Source: Microcaldota archaeon (lineage in GTDB: Archaea > Micrarchaeota > Micrarchaeia > Anstonellales > JAGGVH01). Taken from it: a DNA stretch of 36,625 nt. The position numbers and the translations under genes were made by a program. A model generated the notes under the pieces. That model saw only the letters and a program-made list of their open reading frames with translations. It was not told where the DNA came from and searched no databases. Position 1 is the stretch's first letter. Every line of letters starts with the position of its first letter. The stretch lies in the NCBI GenBank assembly GCA_021158105.1, contig JAGGVH010000041.1, forward strand, positions 1-36,625, read 5' to 3'. Of the stretch, positions 7,786 to 16,015 are shown one piece after another.

Positions 7786-8548
7786 TATACTCTTCTTGGA
7801 GTGATTTAAACATTTGTTTCTCATCATCAGTCATTTCATTTATCTGGCTTTTTGCAGTATAATATTGAATTTTGTTCATTATTTCTTTTATTTTTTTTTC
7901 ATTGTCGTCAAACTCCTTGGTTTTCTCAGGCTCCACCCATACCTTTTCGTCATTAACCCATCTTGGTATAAACCTTGTTTTATATCTCTCAATTTTTATG
8001 TTTTCACCGTCTAACTTTATAGTATAACCTAATCTTTCCATGATTGGTGTTATCTTATTCTTTATATCTTCTGGCAGGACAACGGCAACTTCGTTTTTTT
8101 CATTTTCAACCAGTTCTCTGATTTCTTTTGCATTTTCTACGGGGGCCATTGTCAATATCACAGACAATGCAGCAAGTTCTTCTTTAAATTCATAATTTTG
8201 TTTTGCAATAGTGCCTCTCTTTTTCATTTTTTCATATAATTCACCGGTCTTTGATGATGCAGCAGAAACAACTTCTTCAACAGAATATGAATTAATTTCT
8301 TTGTTAAGAGTTTCAAGTTCTTTCCTGTTTAATGTTAATGTTTTTAATCCCGCTAAAGCCATCTTCTCCTTTAATGGTTTTAGATTATTATCCAAGTTTG
8401 CAATCGCAGTATCCAGTGCAATAATTTGGGGGTCATTGCTGTTTGCACCTTTGACGACTAAAAAATTCTTTTTAAATTCTAATTCATTTTTCCTTCTATT
8501 TAATATGATATAATCCAATACCTCTTTTGAGGATATTATGATCTTCAT
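7700..8548 (-). CDS. Unknown protein, charged and partly coiled-coil
   Basis: I do not recognise this 282-residue protein. It is mostly helical and highly charged, with long Lys/Glu-rich stretches consistent with coiled coils at about residues 20-115 and 205-255, and a small beta-rich centre (ENIKIERYKTRFIPRWVNDEKVWVEP is typical of a compact domain). There is no signal peptide or membrane segment, so it should be cytoplasmic. The ORF track begins at GTG 8557, but AGGTGAT lies directly before the ATG at 8548. It follows the wHTH gene on the same strand after a 100-nt spacer that holds a hairpin element. Its last 28 codons overlap truD in antisense. Confidence 0.75.
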   Translation of the reverse strand: MKIIISSKEVLDYIILNRRKNELEFKKNFLVVKGANSNDPQIIALDTAIANLDNNLKPLKEKMALAGLKTLTLNRKELETLNKEINSYSVEEVVSAASSKTGELYEKMKKRGTIAKQNYEFKEELAALSVILTMAPVENAKEIRELVENEKNEVAVVLPEDIKNKITPIMERLGYTIKLDGENIKIERYKTRFIPRWVNDEKVWVEPEKTKEFDDNEKKIKEIMNKIQYYTAKSQINEMTDDEKQMFKSLQEEYIKKINLRASLCFPAYTDVKTQVEVAENQ

Positions 8549-8565
8549 GTCTATCACCTTTTTTA

Positions 8566-8602
8566 TTTATAAACCATAGGAGGTGAGGGGGAAACCCCTC
8601 AC
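8566..8602. repeat. Hairpin repeat element, copy 1
   Basis: TTTATAAACCATAGGAGGTG leads into a perfect hairpin, GTGAGGGG-GAAA-CCCCTCAC, with a GNRA-type loop when read on the plus strand. The first 26 nt recur on the opposite strand near 16.0 kb with one or two changes. Read on the minus strand it carries UCACCUCCU, the sequence of the 3' end of 16S rRNA. It lies between the stop of the wHTH gene and the start of the next minus-strand gene, so it could end or attenuate that transcript. A second G+C-rich inverted stretch (CTCG...CGCGTTTGCGAG) follows to about 8651. Confidence 0.65.
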
Positions 8603-8651
8603 ATTTTGGCTCGGCTTTTATAATTTTCTGGTCGCCCCGCGTTTGCGAGTA

Positions 8652-9092
8652 TTATTTTTTGTATGTGAAGTATACTTTTCTTCCAACTTGTTTTTTGGTG
8701 AGTAGCCCCATGTTACATAACCTGTTCAACCTTGCTGATGCGGCATTAGTTCCCTTGTATTTGAATTTGTTCTTAACATCTTTTGCAGTTACCCGTTTTC
8801 TTTCTTTTATGAATGAAACGATTTCTTTGTCTATTTCTGGCAGCCATTCTTCTGTTTCTTCAATTTTTCCGGTTATAGGTTTTTCTTTTATTAGTGCCTC
8901 AAGTCTTTCTATCTTGTTCATAAGGTTTTTGATTAATCTGTTAGTGTTTTCCCTCTCTTCTAACAGTTGCGAAACCATCATGCCTAAGAATACCGGATCG
9001 TTGAGTTTCTCTATTATGTCACTGTGTCTTTCCACTATTGCACTAACAAATTTCTCACTTTCCTTACCGATAGGTTTATATCTTTTATCCAT
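8652..9092 (-). CDS. Winged-helix DNA-binding protein with central coiled coil
   Basis: The 146-residue protein has a helical N-terminus, a probable coiled coil at about residues 40-75 (LLEERENTNRLIKNLMNKIERLEALIKEK), and a C-terminal winged helix: DKEIVSFIKERKRVTAKDVKNKFKYKGTNAASARLNRLCNMGLLTKK, then a VGRKVYFTYKK wing. It is probably a dimeric transcription factor. GAGGT lies 7 nt before the ATG. Its own promoter (TTTATAAA near 9174) gives a leader of about 56 nt holding two palindromes, which suggests autoregulation. The divergent antitoxin-like/PIN operon shares the half-site TCATGA, so it may be controlled by the same protein (inference). Confidence 0.8.
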   Translation of the reverse strand: MDKRYKPIGKESEKFVSAIVERHSDIIEKLNDPVFLGMMVSQLLEERENTNRLIKNLMNKIERLEALIKEKPITGKIEETEEWLPEIDKEIVSFIKERKRVTAKDVKNKFKYKGTNAASARLNRLCNMGLLTKKQVGRKVYFTYKK

Positions 9093-9125
9093 GTAAATAC
9101 CTCAGCTTTGTTGGCACACAACAAT

Positions 9126-9144
9126 AATGTGATATTATCACATT
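9126..9144. promoter_or_regulatory. Palindrome in the 5' leader of the wHTH gene
   Basis: AATGTGATATTATCACATT is a perfect 19-nt palindrome with a single central base, lying downstream of the predicted start site of the wHTH gene. The sequence is unlike the second palindrome next to it, so it may bind a different protein or form an RNA hairpin. Confidence 0.65.
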
Positions 9145-9146
9145 AC

Positions 9147-9167
9147 TGTCATGACATAATCATGACA
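9147..9167. promoter_or_regulatory. Operator-like palindrome between TATA box and start site
   Basis: TGTCATGA-CATAA-TCATGACA has two perfect 8-bp arms. It lies directly next to TTTATAAA (about 9171-9178) on the wHTH-gene side, covering the region where the initiation complex would sit. That is the classic position of an archaeal repressor site. Confidence 0.7.
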
Positions 9168-9217
9168 ATATTTATAAATGTTTTGGTCTGTCGTCAGAAC
9201 ATTTTGATATGTTTTAA

Positions 9218-9232
9218 TCATGAAATATCATG
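9218..9232. promoter_or_regulatory. TCATGA half-sites beside the TATA box of the PIN operon
   Basis: TCATGA followed by ATATCATGG lies just upstream of GGTTTATAATATA, the likely TATA box (centre about 9239) of the divergent antitoxin-like gene. The half-site equals that of the palindrome at 9147-9167, which suggests one regulator acting on both promoters. Confidence 0.5.
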
Positions 9233-9280
9233 GTTTATAATATAACAAATTATTTTATGGGTTTTTGATTGGGTGGTTAA

Positions 9281-9826
9281 ATGGAAAACACATTTTTCAA
9301 GCGTATGTTAAAAGAATTGTACATAGGATATAAAACCAAAGACATTAAAAGGATAAAATCTGTTGAGAAAAAATGTGTTGGTGAACTTGTTTTAGGGTTT
9401 AATAAGAACCTGTTTAATCTTGCATTGTTATGTTTTATGATTAGTAAATTACTTTCTAAGGATAGATATTCTAAAAGTCCTTACATAATAAAAGTTGATG
9501 AATATTTTAATCTTCTAAAAACTCATATAAAAGAAAGGGATTATATTAGTATGAGAAAGATTATTACAAAGATGATTAAACTTATCAATACATTAGATGA
9601 AGCCGATAAAAAATACATTAATAAGCTTGCATACAATGGCAAGGTTAAGATTGGTGCAAAACTTTATGCACAGGGGTTGTCTTTGAGCACTGCGTCAAAG
9701 CTTACAGGGGCAGACAAGTTTGATATATTGTCATACATTGGAAAGACGTTGATGGCTGACAGGGTTAAAACATATAAACCAATATCAAAACGTTTGAAAG
9801 AAGTTGAGGCTATATTTTTGGGGTGA
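9281..9826 (+). CDS. Putative antitoxin partner of the downstream PIN protein
   Basis: The 181-residue helical and basic protein has a C-terminal segment KIGAKLYAQGLSLSTASKLTGADKFDILSYIGKTLM that resembles the helix-turn-helix of small UPF0175-like antitoxins, which precede PIN/DUF3368 toxins. The N-terminal 110 residues are not recognisable. GGGTGG lies shortly before the ATG. The stop codon overlaps the ribosome-binding site (GGTGAGGG) of the following PIN gene, so the two are coupled. The antitoxin role rests on gene order, the HTH-like segment and the operator-like sites upstream; it is considerably longer than a usual antitoxin. Confidence 0.6.
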   Translation: MENTFFKRMLKELYIGYKTKDIKRIKSVEKKCVGELVLGFNKNLFNLALLCFMISKLLSKDRYSKSPYIIKVDEYFNLLKTHIKERDYISMRKIITKMIKLINTLDEADKKYINKLAYNGKVKIGAKLYAQGLSLSTASKLTGADKFDILSYIGKTLMADRVKTYKPISKRLKEVEAIFLG

Positions 9827-9830
9827 GGGT

Positions 9831-10487
9831 ATGGAGACAGTCATCTGCGATGCAAGTTCATTGATTGCACTTTCTGATACATGTGATTTGGGTGTTTTAA
9901 GATTGTTTAGAAAGAAGGTTAATTTTGTAATTCCAAAGATGGTTGAGTATGAGTGCATAACCCGGCCGATGAGCATCAAACAGTATTCTATCCATGCTTA
10001 CAAATTACAACATCTCGTAGAAAAAAAGATTATTACTGTCATTGATGAAGACGATAATTTTCTTAAGAGGATTATGGACCTTGGCAATCATATATTTTAT
10101 AGGAAAGGCAAGCCTATCCATTTGATTGACAAGGGTGAATGTGGCATGATTGCATCAGCTGTTGATAGAGATATAAGATATATGTTGATTGATGAAAGAA
10201 CTACACGAACATTGATTGAAGCGCCAGAAGTATTGAAAAAACATCTTGAGGATGAGTTTCATGTTAATATAATGGTAAACATTGAAAATTTAGAAGAGTT
10301 TAAGAGATTAACAAAAAATATAAAAATTCTGAGAAGCAGTGAACTTGTCATTATGGCATACAAAAAAGGATATTTTGATTCATATGAAAACCCAAAACAA
10401 TTTTTATCGGCTTCGCTTTATAAATTAAAATACACGGGTTGTGCATTGAGTTTTGATGAGATTGAAAAGTTTATATCAACATTATAA
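9831..10487 (+). CDS. PIN-like domain protein, probable toxin nuclease
   Basis: METVICDASSLIALSD matches the first PIN strand and metal-binding Asp (D7). VEYECIT supplies the central acidic residue and DKGECGMIASAVDRDIRYMLIDERTTR the later ones, in the style of DUF3368-like PIN proteins encoded after UPF0175-type antitoxins. About 80 residues after the PIN core (EFHVNIMVNIENLEEF to the end) form an additional helical region, making the protein longer (219) than usual. The start at 9831 is preceded by GGTGAGGG; the ORF track start at 9804 lies inside the upstream gene. Its neighbour would neutralise it. RNA cleavage is inferred from the fold. Confidence 0.75.
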   Translation: METVICDASSLIALSDTCDLGVLRLFRKKVNFVIPKMVEYECITRPMSIKQYSIHAYKLQHLVEKKIITVIDEDDNFLKRIMDLGNHIFYRKGKPIHLIDKGECGMIASAVDRDIRYMLIDERTTRTLIEAPEVLKKHLEDEFHVNIMVNIENLEEFKRLTKNIKILRSSELVIMAYKKGYFDSYENPKQFLSASLYKLKYTGCALSFDEIEKFISTL

Positions 10488-10535
10488 TTTTGGGTAACAC
10501 CTGTATTTTTATACTTTTTCCTACATAATTATATT

Positions 10536-11720
10536 ATGGGTAATGGTAAAAAAGGAAGGAAAAAGAATGGTAAAGGTTTTGAGATATTACACGATGTCAT
10601 TGTTGACGATGAACTAAAAAAGTATGATCTTCATTTGCATTCAAGATATTCTTCAGATTCGGTTATGAGTTATGATGATATTATTGAAATAGTAAAGCAT
10701 TTCAGAAAAAAGGTGATAAGTTTTACAGGTCATGACAGTATTGGTGATCCTGATGAAATGAAAGCACTTTCAGGAGAATATGGTATAACTATCATTCCGG
10801 GTATAGAGATTTCTTCACGTATTGAATCTACTAATACGCGATGCCACATTTTAGGTTATGATTTTGATCCAAGCGCCCCAGAATTCAGTTCTCTGGTTGA
10901 AGACATGGTTCATGTTAGGATTGAGGCAGTGTTGTCAGTGATAAAAAATATTCAATATACTCATAATTGGGTGTTTCCAGATAACATCGACATTGAAAAA
11001 ATGGTCAGAGAACGTCCTATTCATGAGGTATTAAAAAAGGTTTATTTTCATGTTGCATTTCATAATTTTAAAGATTTTATATATTCTGATTATGACAGTG
11101 GATATTTATGGGCAGTAATTTATGATAAATATTCTAGAATCATTTCTGCGCTTGCACATTTTGATGCTCGCCGGGTATTAAGTGCAATCTTAAATTCTGG
11201 TGGGATACCTGTCTTGGCTCATCCAACAAGTCTAAAGATTTCTAAACGTGACATTGAAGAGCTTGTTGATATGGGGTTGAAAGGTATTGAAGTGTTTCAT
11301 AGGATGTTGAAAGAAAATGAGGTTGAGCAGTTGTTGTATGAGTGCAGAAGAAAAGGGTTGGGGATAACGGTTGGCAGTGATTTCCACGGCAAACGCATTA
11401 AAGATTTAAAGAGTATAAAACTGACAAGATCTGAGGAAAAGAACATATTCAATCTGTTTAAACCTCCTGTTGAAAGAATAAGTGATATCAGTGAGATGGG
11501 TAATCTTGGCGTATCTGATGCAAACTCAGATCATGATGAAGAGCAATGGGATGTTAAGGAACTTGAAGAATTACAGTTTAAAGTTAGAAATTATGTGTCA
11601 TACTTAAAAACATTTGAAAAGCAGAACAGGATGATCAACAAAGCAAAGCAGTTTACTGACAAATGGAGGAACGGTAACAATGGATACATTAACCATAAAA
11701 AGAAAAAGATAAAACGTTGA
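10536..11720 (+). CDS. PHP-domain metal-dependent phosphoesterase
   Basis: The PHP motifs are clear: motif I YDLHLHSRYSSDS, the SFTGHDSIGD block, PGIEISS, PVLAHPTS and GSDFHGK. They are His/Asp ligands of a multinuclear metal centre, as in nucleoside or polymerase-associated phosphoesterases of the YciV type. A helical insertion of about 100 residues lies between the IEISS and LAHP motifs. The last 70 residues are charged and end in a Lys-rich tail (INHKKKKIKR), suggesting nucleic acid contact. The substrate is not known; short RNA or nucleotide phosphates are plausible. A TATA element centred near 10510 is 26 nt before the ATG, so the mRNA is leaderless. It ends 4 nt from the convergent DUF35 gene. 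Confidence 0.88.
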   Translation: MGNGKKGRKKNGKGFEILHDVIVDDELKKYDLHLHSRYSSDSVMSYDDIIEIVKHFRKKVISFTGHDSIGDPDEMKALSGEYGITIIPGIEISSRIESTNTRCHILGYDFDPSAPEFSSLVEDMVHVRIEAVLSVIKNIQYTHNWVFPDNIDIEKMVRERPIHEVLKKVYFHVAFHNFKDFIYSDYDSGYLWAVIYDKYSRIISALAHFDARRVLSAILNSGGIPVLAHPTSLKISKRDIEELVDMGLKGIEVFHRMLKENEVEQLLYECRRKGLGITVGSDFHGKRIKDLKSIKLTRSEEKNIFNLFKPPVERISDISEMGNLGVSDANSDHDEEQWDVKELEELQFKVRNYVSYLKTFEKQNRMINKAKQFTDKWRNGNNGYINHKKKKIKR

Positions 11721-11724
11721 AGTT

Positions 11725-12126
11725 CTAATCAATCACTTTGAACTTATAGCCGTAATGTATCAGTCCAGCATTTCCATCTTCTTTCATCTTTCTGAATACC
11801 ATTTTTACCTGGGCACCGATTTTAACCTTTTTATCGTCGCTCTCAACAATCTGTCCTAATATCTTAGGCCCTTCTGATAATTCAATGATTGCAAGGTGAT
11901 ATGGTGCATCAAGTTCTAACCCTGTCGGTGGCGTGTAAACCTTAGTAAAAGAATATATCTTGCCATTGCCACTAAACCTTTTTTTGACAAGCTTGCCTTT
12001 TCTCCTGCATTTTGGACAAACTACTCTTGGTGGGAAATATGCAGTTTCGCATGTTTCACAAACATTGCCTTCCAACCTATACCTGTTAGGTATCTTTCTC
12101 CATATTGACGGTATCCCTTCAACCAT
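11725..12126 (-). CDS. DUF35 zinc-ribbon/OB-fold protein of the thiolase-HMGCS complex
   Basis: The 133-residue protein has a four-cysteine zinc ribbon (CETC near residue 21 and CPKC near residue 37) followed by an OB-fold (KIYSFTKVYTPPTGLE, YHLAIIELSEG, KILGQIVESDDKKV). In archaea DUF35 proteins bridge acetoacetyl-CoA thiolase and HMG-CoA synthase so that acetoacetyl-CoA passes directly between them. It is the last gene of the operon, with AAGGTGAT before the start and 12 nt after the thiolase stop. The order and spacing strongly support this function. Confidence 0.92.
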   Translation of the reverse strand: MVEGIPSIWRKIPNRYRLEGNVCETCETAYFPPRVVCPKCRRKGKLVKKRFSGNGKIYSFTKVYTPPTGLELDAPYHLAIIELSEGPKILGQIVESDDKKVKIGAQVKMVFRKMKEDGNAGLIHYGYKFKVID

Positions 12127-12138
12127 ATAATCACCTTC

Positions 12139-13302
12139 TTAATCAGCTCTTTTCATTATGTGAACAACTGCAGTTGCGCCAGAACCTCCTATGTTATGGG
12201 TTAATCCTATTGTTGCATTGTCGACTTGTCTTTTGCCTGCCTCGCCCCTCAACTGCCATGTGATTTCAGCTGCCTGTTTAACTCCTGTGGCACCTACAGG
12301 GTGACCGCATGCTTTTAGTCCTCCTGAAGTGTTTATAGAAATTTTACTGTTCAATGCAGTCTCGCCTTCTAATGTGGCAATGCCCCCCTTGCCTTTTGGA
12401 AAGAAGCCCAAATCTTCAATTGCCAAAACCTCTGCTATTGTGAAACAATCATGGACCTCTGCAAGATTGATATCTTTTGGAGTAACCTTTGCTTGTTTGT
12501 AAGCATTCTCAGCTGCCACCCTTGCGGCCTTTAATGATGTCAAAGATTCCCTGTCATGAAGAGCAAGCGTATCACTAGCCTGTGCACTCCCGATTATCTC
12601 AATAGGAGTATCAGTATACTTCTTTGCAATGTCTGACGATGCCAATACCACTGCTGCTGCACCGTCAGTGATCGGTGAACAATCTAGGATTTTTAAAGGG
12701 TCGGCAATAGGTTTTGAGTTTAACACCTGGTCAATAGTTATTTTGTTTTGGAATTGTGCAAATTCATTATGTGATCCGTTTTCATGATTCTTGACTGCAA
12801 CTGCTGCTAACTGTTCTTCGGTTGTACCGAACTCTGTCATGTGCCTTCTTGCAATGAGTGCATACAATGCAGGAAATGTTGCTCCTGAAAAGAATTCCCA
12901 TTCAATGTCGCCTGCGCCCGCTAATGCAATAGTTGCATCGCCTGTGCTGACATCAGTCATCTTTTCTACACCGCCGACTACTACAATATCATACATCCCA
13001 GAAGCTACAGATAAGTATGCTTGCCTCAATGCAACACCGCCTGATGCACATGCAGCTTCAACCCTGACAGATGGTAATGGGTTAAGTCCCATTGCATCTG
13101 CAAGCAATGCGCCAATGTGTTCTTGCCCAACCAACCTCCCGGCTGCCATTGTGCCACCGTAAACAGCTTGGATTTCTTCACCTGATAAGTTTGCGTCAAC
13201 CAATGCCCTCACGCCTGCTTCTGCGATTAGTTCAGGTATTCCTTTGTCCCATCTCTCTCCAAACTTTGTCATTCCAGCGCCAATAATCGATACTTTCCTC
13301 AT
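12139..13302 (-). CDS. Acetyl-CoA C-acetyltransferase (thiolase) of the mevalonate pathway
   Basis: This is a SCP2/archaeal-type thiolase of 388 residues. It forms acetoacetyl-CoA from two acetyl-CoA. The nucleophile is C85 in VEAACASGG; the C-terminal acid/base motifs are [13 protein letters not shown] and [13 protein letters not shown]. The ORF track starts at a GTG, but AAGGTGG precedes the ATG at 13302, which begins the conserved [10 protein letters not shown]. It lies 21 nt behind the HMG-CoA synthase gene. The pair plus the DUF35 protein should form the known channelling complex that starts isoprenoid synthesis for ether lipids. Confidence 0.95.
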   Translation of the reverse strand: MRKVSIIGAGMTKFGERWDKGIPELIAEAGVRALVDANLSGEEIQAVYGGTMAAGRLVGQEHIGALLADAMGLNPLPSVRVEAACASGGVALRQAYLSVASGMYDIVVVGGVEKMTDVSTGDATIALAGAGDIEWEFFSGATFPALYALIARRHMTEFGTTEEQLAAVAVKNHENGSHNEFAQFQNKITIDQVLNSKPIADPLKILDCSPITDGAAAVVLASSDIAKKYTDTPIEIIGSAQASDTLALHDRESLTSLKAARVAAENAYKQAKVTPKDINLAEVHDCFTIAEVLAIEDLGFFPKGKGGIATLEGETALNSKISINTSGGLKACGHPVGATGVKQAAEITWQLRGEAGKRQVDNATIGLTHNIGGSGATAVVHIMKRAD

Positions 13303-13323
13303 ATAAACCACCTTGTATATAAT

Positions 13324-14361
13324 TTACATCTTAAGTTTTCTCCTATGTTTAACATACTTCCCGTATGATAGATATTCTTTGTTATCGATGAATTCCTTAA
13401 CCTTTGTCCCGCGGTTCCTGACCTCTTCAATCCTATCAGTTACTGTTATGTCAAATGCGTCAGACCCCGCACCAGAACCAAATGATGATACCAATATCCG
13501 CGCTCCTGGTTTAGCTTGGTCTAATACGTTGGATAATGCCACCATGATCGCTCCAGAATATGTGTTGCCTATGTATGGGGTTAAAAGTCCAGGAGTGACC
13601 TTTTCTTTTGGTATGCCCATCTTCTTTGCTAAACGTAATGGAAACTTGGCATTAGGCTGGTGGAACACAAAATAATCATAATCTTCAATAGAAGTGTTCA
13701 TCCTTTCCATCATGCCACGTGCAGCAGACCCTACATGTTTAAAGTAAGCAGGCTCGCCTGTGAATCGTCCGCCATGGGAAGGATAATCCTGCCCTGGACG
13801 TCTCCAGAAGTCTGGTGTGTCAGTGGTGAACGAGTATGTTCCGTTAATCTCAGCAACAAGGTTTTTCTGGCCTATGATGTATGCACCTGCGCCCGCACTT
13901 GCAGAGTATTCTAATGCGTCCCCTGGCCTGCCCTGTGATGTATCAGAACCGATTGCGACACCATACCTTGCCATTCCTGATTTGACCAGTCCTAAACAGA
14001 TTTGTATTCCTGCTGTCCCTGCCTTGCATGCAAATTCTAAATCTGCTGCAGTCATGTGGGGCGTTGCACCTATTGCTTCTGCAACAATCGTTGAGGTCGG
14101 TTTGACAGCATACGGGTGTGACTCTGAACCTACAAATATCGCATCAATTTCCTGAGGGTCAATGTCTGCTCGTTTGAGTGCAATACGCGCAGCTTCAACA
14201 GCTAATGTTGATGCATCTTCATCAACGTTTGGCACACTCTTTTCAATTATACCTAATCCCTTAGTAATCCTATCCGAGTCTTCTCCCCATACCTCTGCGA
14301 TTTTTTCAGTTTTAATCCTATACTTTGGTATATATGCACCATAACTTACAATTCCTATCAT
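13324..14361 (-). CDS. Hydroxymethylglutaryl-CoA synthase
   Basis: The 345-residue protein condenses acetyl-CoA with acetoacetyl-CoA to HMG-CoA. The catalytic triad of archaeal HMGCS is present: E80 in VGSESHP, C112 in [10 protein letters not shown] and H234 in [10 protein letters not shown]. Full length for archaeal members (about 350). A strong Shine-Dalgarno sequence GAGGAGGTTATAAG precedes the ATG. It follows the HTH regulator gene by 33 nt and precedes thiolase by 21 nt, the order known in many Euryarchaeota. Confidence 0.97.
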   Translation of the reverse strand: MIGIVSYGAYIPKYRIKTEKIAEVWGEDSDRITKGLGIIEKSVPNVDEDASTLAVEAARIALKRADIDPQEIDAIFVGSESHPYAVKPTSTIVAEAIGATPHMTAADLEFACKAGTAGIQICLGLVKSGMARYGVAIGSDTSQGRPGDALEYSASAGAGAYIIGQKNLVAEINGTYSFTTDTPDFWRRPGQDYPSHGGRFTGEPAYFKHVGSAARGMMERMNTSIEDYDYFVFHQPNAKFPLRLAKKMGIPKEKVTPGLLTPYIGNTYSGAIMVALSNVLDQAKPGARILVSSFGSGAGSDAFDITVTDRIEEVRNRGTKVKEFIDNKEYLSYGKYVKHRRKLKM

Positions 14362-14394
14362 CTTATAACCTCCTCATAAAATTAATTGAATGAA

Positions 14395-15117
14395 TTATAA
14401 TTTGTTTAATATGTTTTTCATCTTTTCAATGTCTATGTTTGTAATAAGCACTGGCAACATTTCTTTTTCTGCAATCTTAAGGGCAAGTTCATCAACCTTT
14501 TTTATCCCGTGAAGTATCACTATGCTCGGTTTGAGTGCAGAAACCCTGATGACTACTAATGGGCTGCGGCCAGTCGATACTTGTGTGAATATGAATGCTC
14601 TTTCACTCATTGCACCGTATAACCTGGGATATTGTGAATATGGCAAACCAAGGATAACCCTTAATGAGTTTATTAGTGTGTAGCCATACACCTTTTTTGT
14701 GTCAAGCAATTCTTCATTTGCCACAACTTTTGCGTTTAACAATTTAACCAATTCTTTGCCTGTAAAACTTGTAGCAAATTCGTGAACTTCAAAAAATTCC
14801 TTCTCATTAACAAATTCTTGGGTAAGTTGAGCTGTTACCTTGCCACCTTTTGCTAAATCAATATCAACTATTGCATTGATAAACCTTCTGATGATGTTTA
14901 TACCAGGAGACGTACGGCGGTTTGATTCATAATCACTAATTGTTGATGGTGAAACACTAAGATAATCTGCAAGTTCTGTTTGTGTTATGTCAAATATTTC
15001 TCTCCATTTTTTCATTGTAGAACCTGGTTTTGATGACAGTGCAATCTCGCCTGCAACTTCTTTTTTGAGTTTTTCGATTGTGTTTTCGATATTATTCTTT
15101 GGATAACCTGTGTTCAT
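14395..15117 (-). CDS. HTH transcriptional regulator of the HMG-CoA synthase operon
   Basis: The 240-residue protein has an Xre/Cro-type HTH at residues 35-80 (MKKWREIFDITQTELADYLSVSPSTISDYESNRR) and a large C-terminal domain, the architecture of the archaeal putative HTH regulators encoded directly before HMG-CoA synthase. The C-terminal part (YGYTLINSLRVILGLPYSQYPRLYGAMSERAFIF) may sense a metabolite; that is inference. AAGGTGG precedes the ATG. As the first gene of the operon it is well placed for feedback control of lipid synthesis. Three CGTAAA half-sites lie just upstream of the operon's likely TATA box. Confidence 0.88.
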   Translation of the reverse strand: MNTGYPKNNIENTIEKLKKEVAGEIALSSKPGSTMKKWREIFDITQTELADYLSVSPSTISDYESNRRTSPGINIIRRFINAIVDIDLAKGGKVTAQLTQEFVNEKEFFEVHEFATSFTGKELVKLLNAKVVANEELLDTKKVYGYTLINSLRVILGLPYSQYPRLYGAMSERAFIFTQVSTGRSPLVVIRVSALKPSIVILHGIKKVDELALKIAEKEMLPVLITNIDIEKMKNILNKL

Positions 15118-15204
15118 TATTCCACCTTAAATTAAACTTTCTAAACCTAATATAATTACACATAAATTCTATCTATTGTTCTATCCATACATTTTTAAAT
15201 ATAA

Positions 15205-15232
15205 CGTAAAGATTTACGACTATTGTCGTAAA
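15205..15232. promoter_or_regulatory. Three alternating CGTAAA/TTTACG half-sites upstream of the mevalonate operon
   Basis: CGTAAA (15205), TTTACG (15213) and CGTAAA (15227) form two overlapping palindromes: CGTAAA-GA-TTTACG and TTTACGAC-TATT-GTCGTAAA. On the minus strand they stand directly before TTATATTTAAAAATG, the probable TATA box of the operon. That position suits an activator or the operon's own HTH protein. The longer palindrome also spans the stop codon of the Cas4-like gene and could fold as a hairpin in its transcript. Confidence 0.55.
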
Positions 15233-15891
15233 CACACTTCCTTATAAGGGCAGTTCTCGCACCATACACCTGTTCTTTTCTCAAATTTGTCATCTTTTAA
15301 TTTTTTGTATATCTCATTTCTGACATTGTTTGTTGTTTTAATAGCATCATTCTTCATAGTATTGGTTATTTCTATCATCTCAATTGTGTTATCTGTTAAG
15401 TAAAACACTGTACCTTTGCGAATAGGTGTGTGCCACTTGTTTTCTAGTAGTGAAGCGTACAATGATAACTCAAAATGCGTCCATGGCCATTGGCTCGACC
15501 ATTTGTATTCAACAACGTATAATTCATTTTCTATCCTGTCAATCCTGTCAATGATTGCACGCATCTTATTGTTTTTATCTATTATTTTATACTCTCTGAA
15601 TAATGGTCTTTTTAAAGTATATTGTGAGGCGAGATCTGAAAAGTTTTCAAACTGTTCTTTAAATGCATAGAATCTTTTATGTTTTTTGAGCTCTTCAAGT
15701 ATCTCATACTTTGATTCAAACTGTTCTTTGCCGATATAAACATTTTCAAGTGCCTTGTGAACCTCTTTACCGTTCTCAAGCGCTTCAACATATTTTTGTT
15801 TGACCTTTCTAATCTTTGCCAAATACCATGAGTATGGACATGTTAGAAATTGTATAATCTGCGACTTGCTGAGCCATCCTGACCATACCAT
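15220..15891 (-). CDS. Cas4-like PD-(D/E)XK nuclease with Fe-S cysteines
   Basis: The motifs are those of the Cas4/RecB-like family: C18 in FLTCPYSWYL, H45 in GKEVHKALE, D115 in RAIIDRID, E128-x-K130 in VVEYKW, Y145 in ELSLYASLLE, and a C-terminal CENCPYKEVC that with C18 would hold a 4Fe-4S cluster (C18, C211, C214, C220). The 223 residues are close to Cas4 size. No CRISPR array or other cas gene is in the window, so it is a solitary Cas4-like protein, probably acting on single-stranded DNA ends in repair. TTTATAAA centred near 15917 is 26 nt before the ATG (leaderless). Confidence 0.88.
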   Translation of the reverse strand: MVWSGWLSKSQIIQFLTCPYSWYLAKIRKVKQKYVEALENGKEVHKALENVYIGKEQFESKYEILEELKKHKRFYAFKEQFENFSDLASQYTLKRPLFREYKIIDKNNKMRAIIDRIDRIENELYVVEYKWSSQWPWTHFELSLYASLLENKWHTPIRKGTVFYLTDNTIEMIEITNTMKNDAIKTTNNVRNEIYKKLKDDKFEKRTGVWCENCPYKEVCLRQ

Positions 15892-15960
15892 GAATAAAAT
15901 TTAGTAGAGTAGTTTATAAACATACTGAGGCCCATTTTCCGTTTGATTGTTTTATAAACA

Positions 15961-16015
15961 GTAAGAGGGGGTCCACCGCAAAAGCGGCTCCCCCTCACCT
16001 CCCATGGTTTATTAA
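15961..16015. repeat. Hairpin repeat element, copy 2
   Basis: The plus strand reads AGAGGGGG...CCGC-AAAA-GCGG...CCCCCT, a two-tier hairpin, followed by CACCTCCCATGGTTTATTAAA. The part from CCCCTCACCTCC to TTTA matches the complement of copy 1 at 8566-8591. Here too the sequence UCACCUCC of the 16S rRNA 3' end is present. It is in the 240-nt gap between the Cas4-like gene and the stop of the Trm5 gene. The remainder of that gap is A/T-rich and holds only ACGTCGGACGT, a short inverted repeat near 16075. Confidence 0.65.

Noticed and set aside
8566-8651. H/ACA RNA (hairpin followed by ACA)
   Set aside because: The hairpin GTGAGGGG-GAAA-CCCCTCAC has no internal pseudouridylation pocket and no k-turn; the ACA after it is a chance match.
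12791-14344. Plus-strand ORFs opposite thiolase and HMG-CoA synthase
   Set aside because: They are antisense shadows of strongly conserved genes and have Ala/Pro/Ser-rich compositions without family features.
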